5,570 bases of DNA from an uncultured Fimbriimonadales bacterium (GTDB taxonomy: Bacteria > Armatimonadota > Fimbriimonadia > Fimbriimonadales > GBS-DC), in the NCBI GenBank assembly GCA_937925775.1, contig CALAMM010000205.1, positions 1 through 5,570 of the forward strand, written 5' to 3'. The position numbers were made by a program, and so were the translations under genes. Below the pieces are notes generated by a model. That model searched no databases, was not told where the DNA came from, and saw only the letters and a program-made list of their open reading frames with translations. Shown here one piece after another: positions 5,348-5,570 of the stretch (position 1 is its first letter; each line of letters begins with the position of its first letter).

Positions 5348-5570
5348 AAGTGGCTTGGACAGTCCTGTCCAAGCGTTGCTCGTCGGCGGGACGCCGACGC
5401 TACGCGATGTGGCTTGGACATTCTTGTCCAAGCACAGGTGCGACGACATTCTTGTCGTCGCAGCATCGGTTGGCAAAGCGCCAACGCTACAAGTGGCTTG
5501 GAAAGTCCTGTCCAAGCGTTTCTCGTCGGCGGGACGCCGACGCTACGCAGGTGTGTGTCGTCGGCGAGGA
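5348..5570 (-). repeat. Palindromic repeat cluster upstream of the oxidoreductase gene
   Basis: Consecutive hairpins, in plus coordinates. 5353-5374: arms GCTTGGACA/TGTCCAAGC, loop GTCC. 5381-5399: arms CGTCGGCG/CGCCGACG, loop GGA. 5412-5433: same arms as the first, loop TTCT. 5439-5462: arms TGCGACGACA/TGTCGTCGCA, loop TTCT. 5469-5485: arms GTTGGC/GCCAAC. 5496-5517: GCTTGGAAA against TGTCCAAGC, one mismatch. 5524-5542: as 5381-5399. 5557-5570 resembles the start of a further copy cut by the window end. All loop-polar units read in the minus direction, the direction of the adjacent gene. No clear promoter is visible among them and no gene is present. Confidence 0.9.

Overview
The window holds five protein-coding genes, in two gene-dense stretches bounded by dense arrays of short palindromic repeats. 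By eye the DNA is moderately GC-rich. The gene families are all bacterial: one long bifunctional Rel with a D-aminoacyl-tRNA deacylase directly behind it, a YgaP-like small membrane protein, and a Gfo/Idh/MocA dehydrogenase. This is a chromosomal bacterial fragment. The intergenic hairpins, built on cores such as ACAGGAATGT, recall what I have seen in Armatimonadota-like genomes. That assignment is a weak inference, and nothing in the sequence fixes the phylum.

Layout. 1-262 is a higher-order tandem array of GCGACGCC...GGCGTCGT hairpins. 271-410 is a second cluster of palindromes with other arms. A 61-residue DUF2892 (YgaP-type) membrane protein is at 484-669 (+). 670-891 separates two convergent genes and is filled with partial and complete hairpin elements. 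A minus-strand block at 4041-892 reads: a small protein resembling a minimal nucleotidyltransferase that has lost its catalytic motif, then rel ((p)ppGpp synthetase/hydrolase), then dtd. rel and dtd overlap by 26 nt. A plausible promoter at 4064-4090 serves this block. A separate minus-strand oxidoreductase gene lies at 5333-4170. Its leader and upstream region (5348-5570) are again hairpin repeats, including a 58-bp direct duplication.

How the genes fit together. Rel sets (p)ppGpp levels in response to uncharged tRNA and other stress, and Dtd removes D-amino acids and glycine from mischarged tRNA. Both act on the tRNA charging/translation axis, and rel-dtd adjacency is common in bacteria such as Bacillus. 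The dehydrogenase and the DUF2892 protein have no evident link to them.

I see no RNA gene, CRISPR array, transposase or phage gene. The most unusual content is the repeat system. It consists of modular palindromes whose outer arms and cores are exchanged, a two-hairpin composite that recurs three times, and element orientation that follows the adjacent gene. The second point of interest is the apparently catalytically dead nucleotidyltransferase-like gene ahead of rel.
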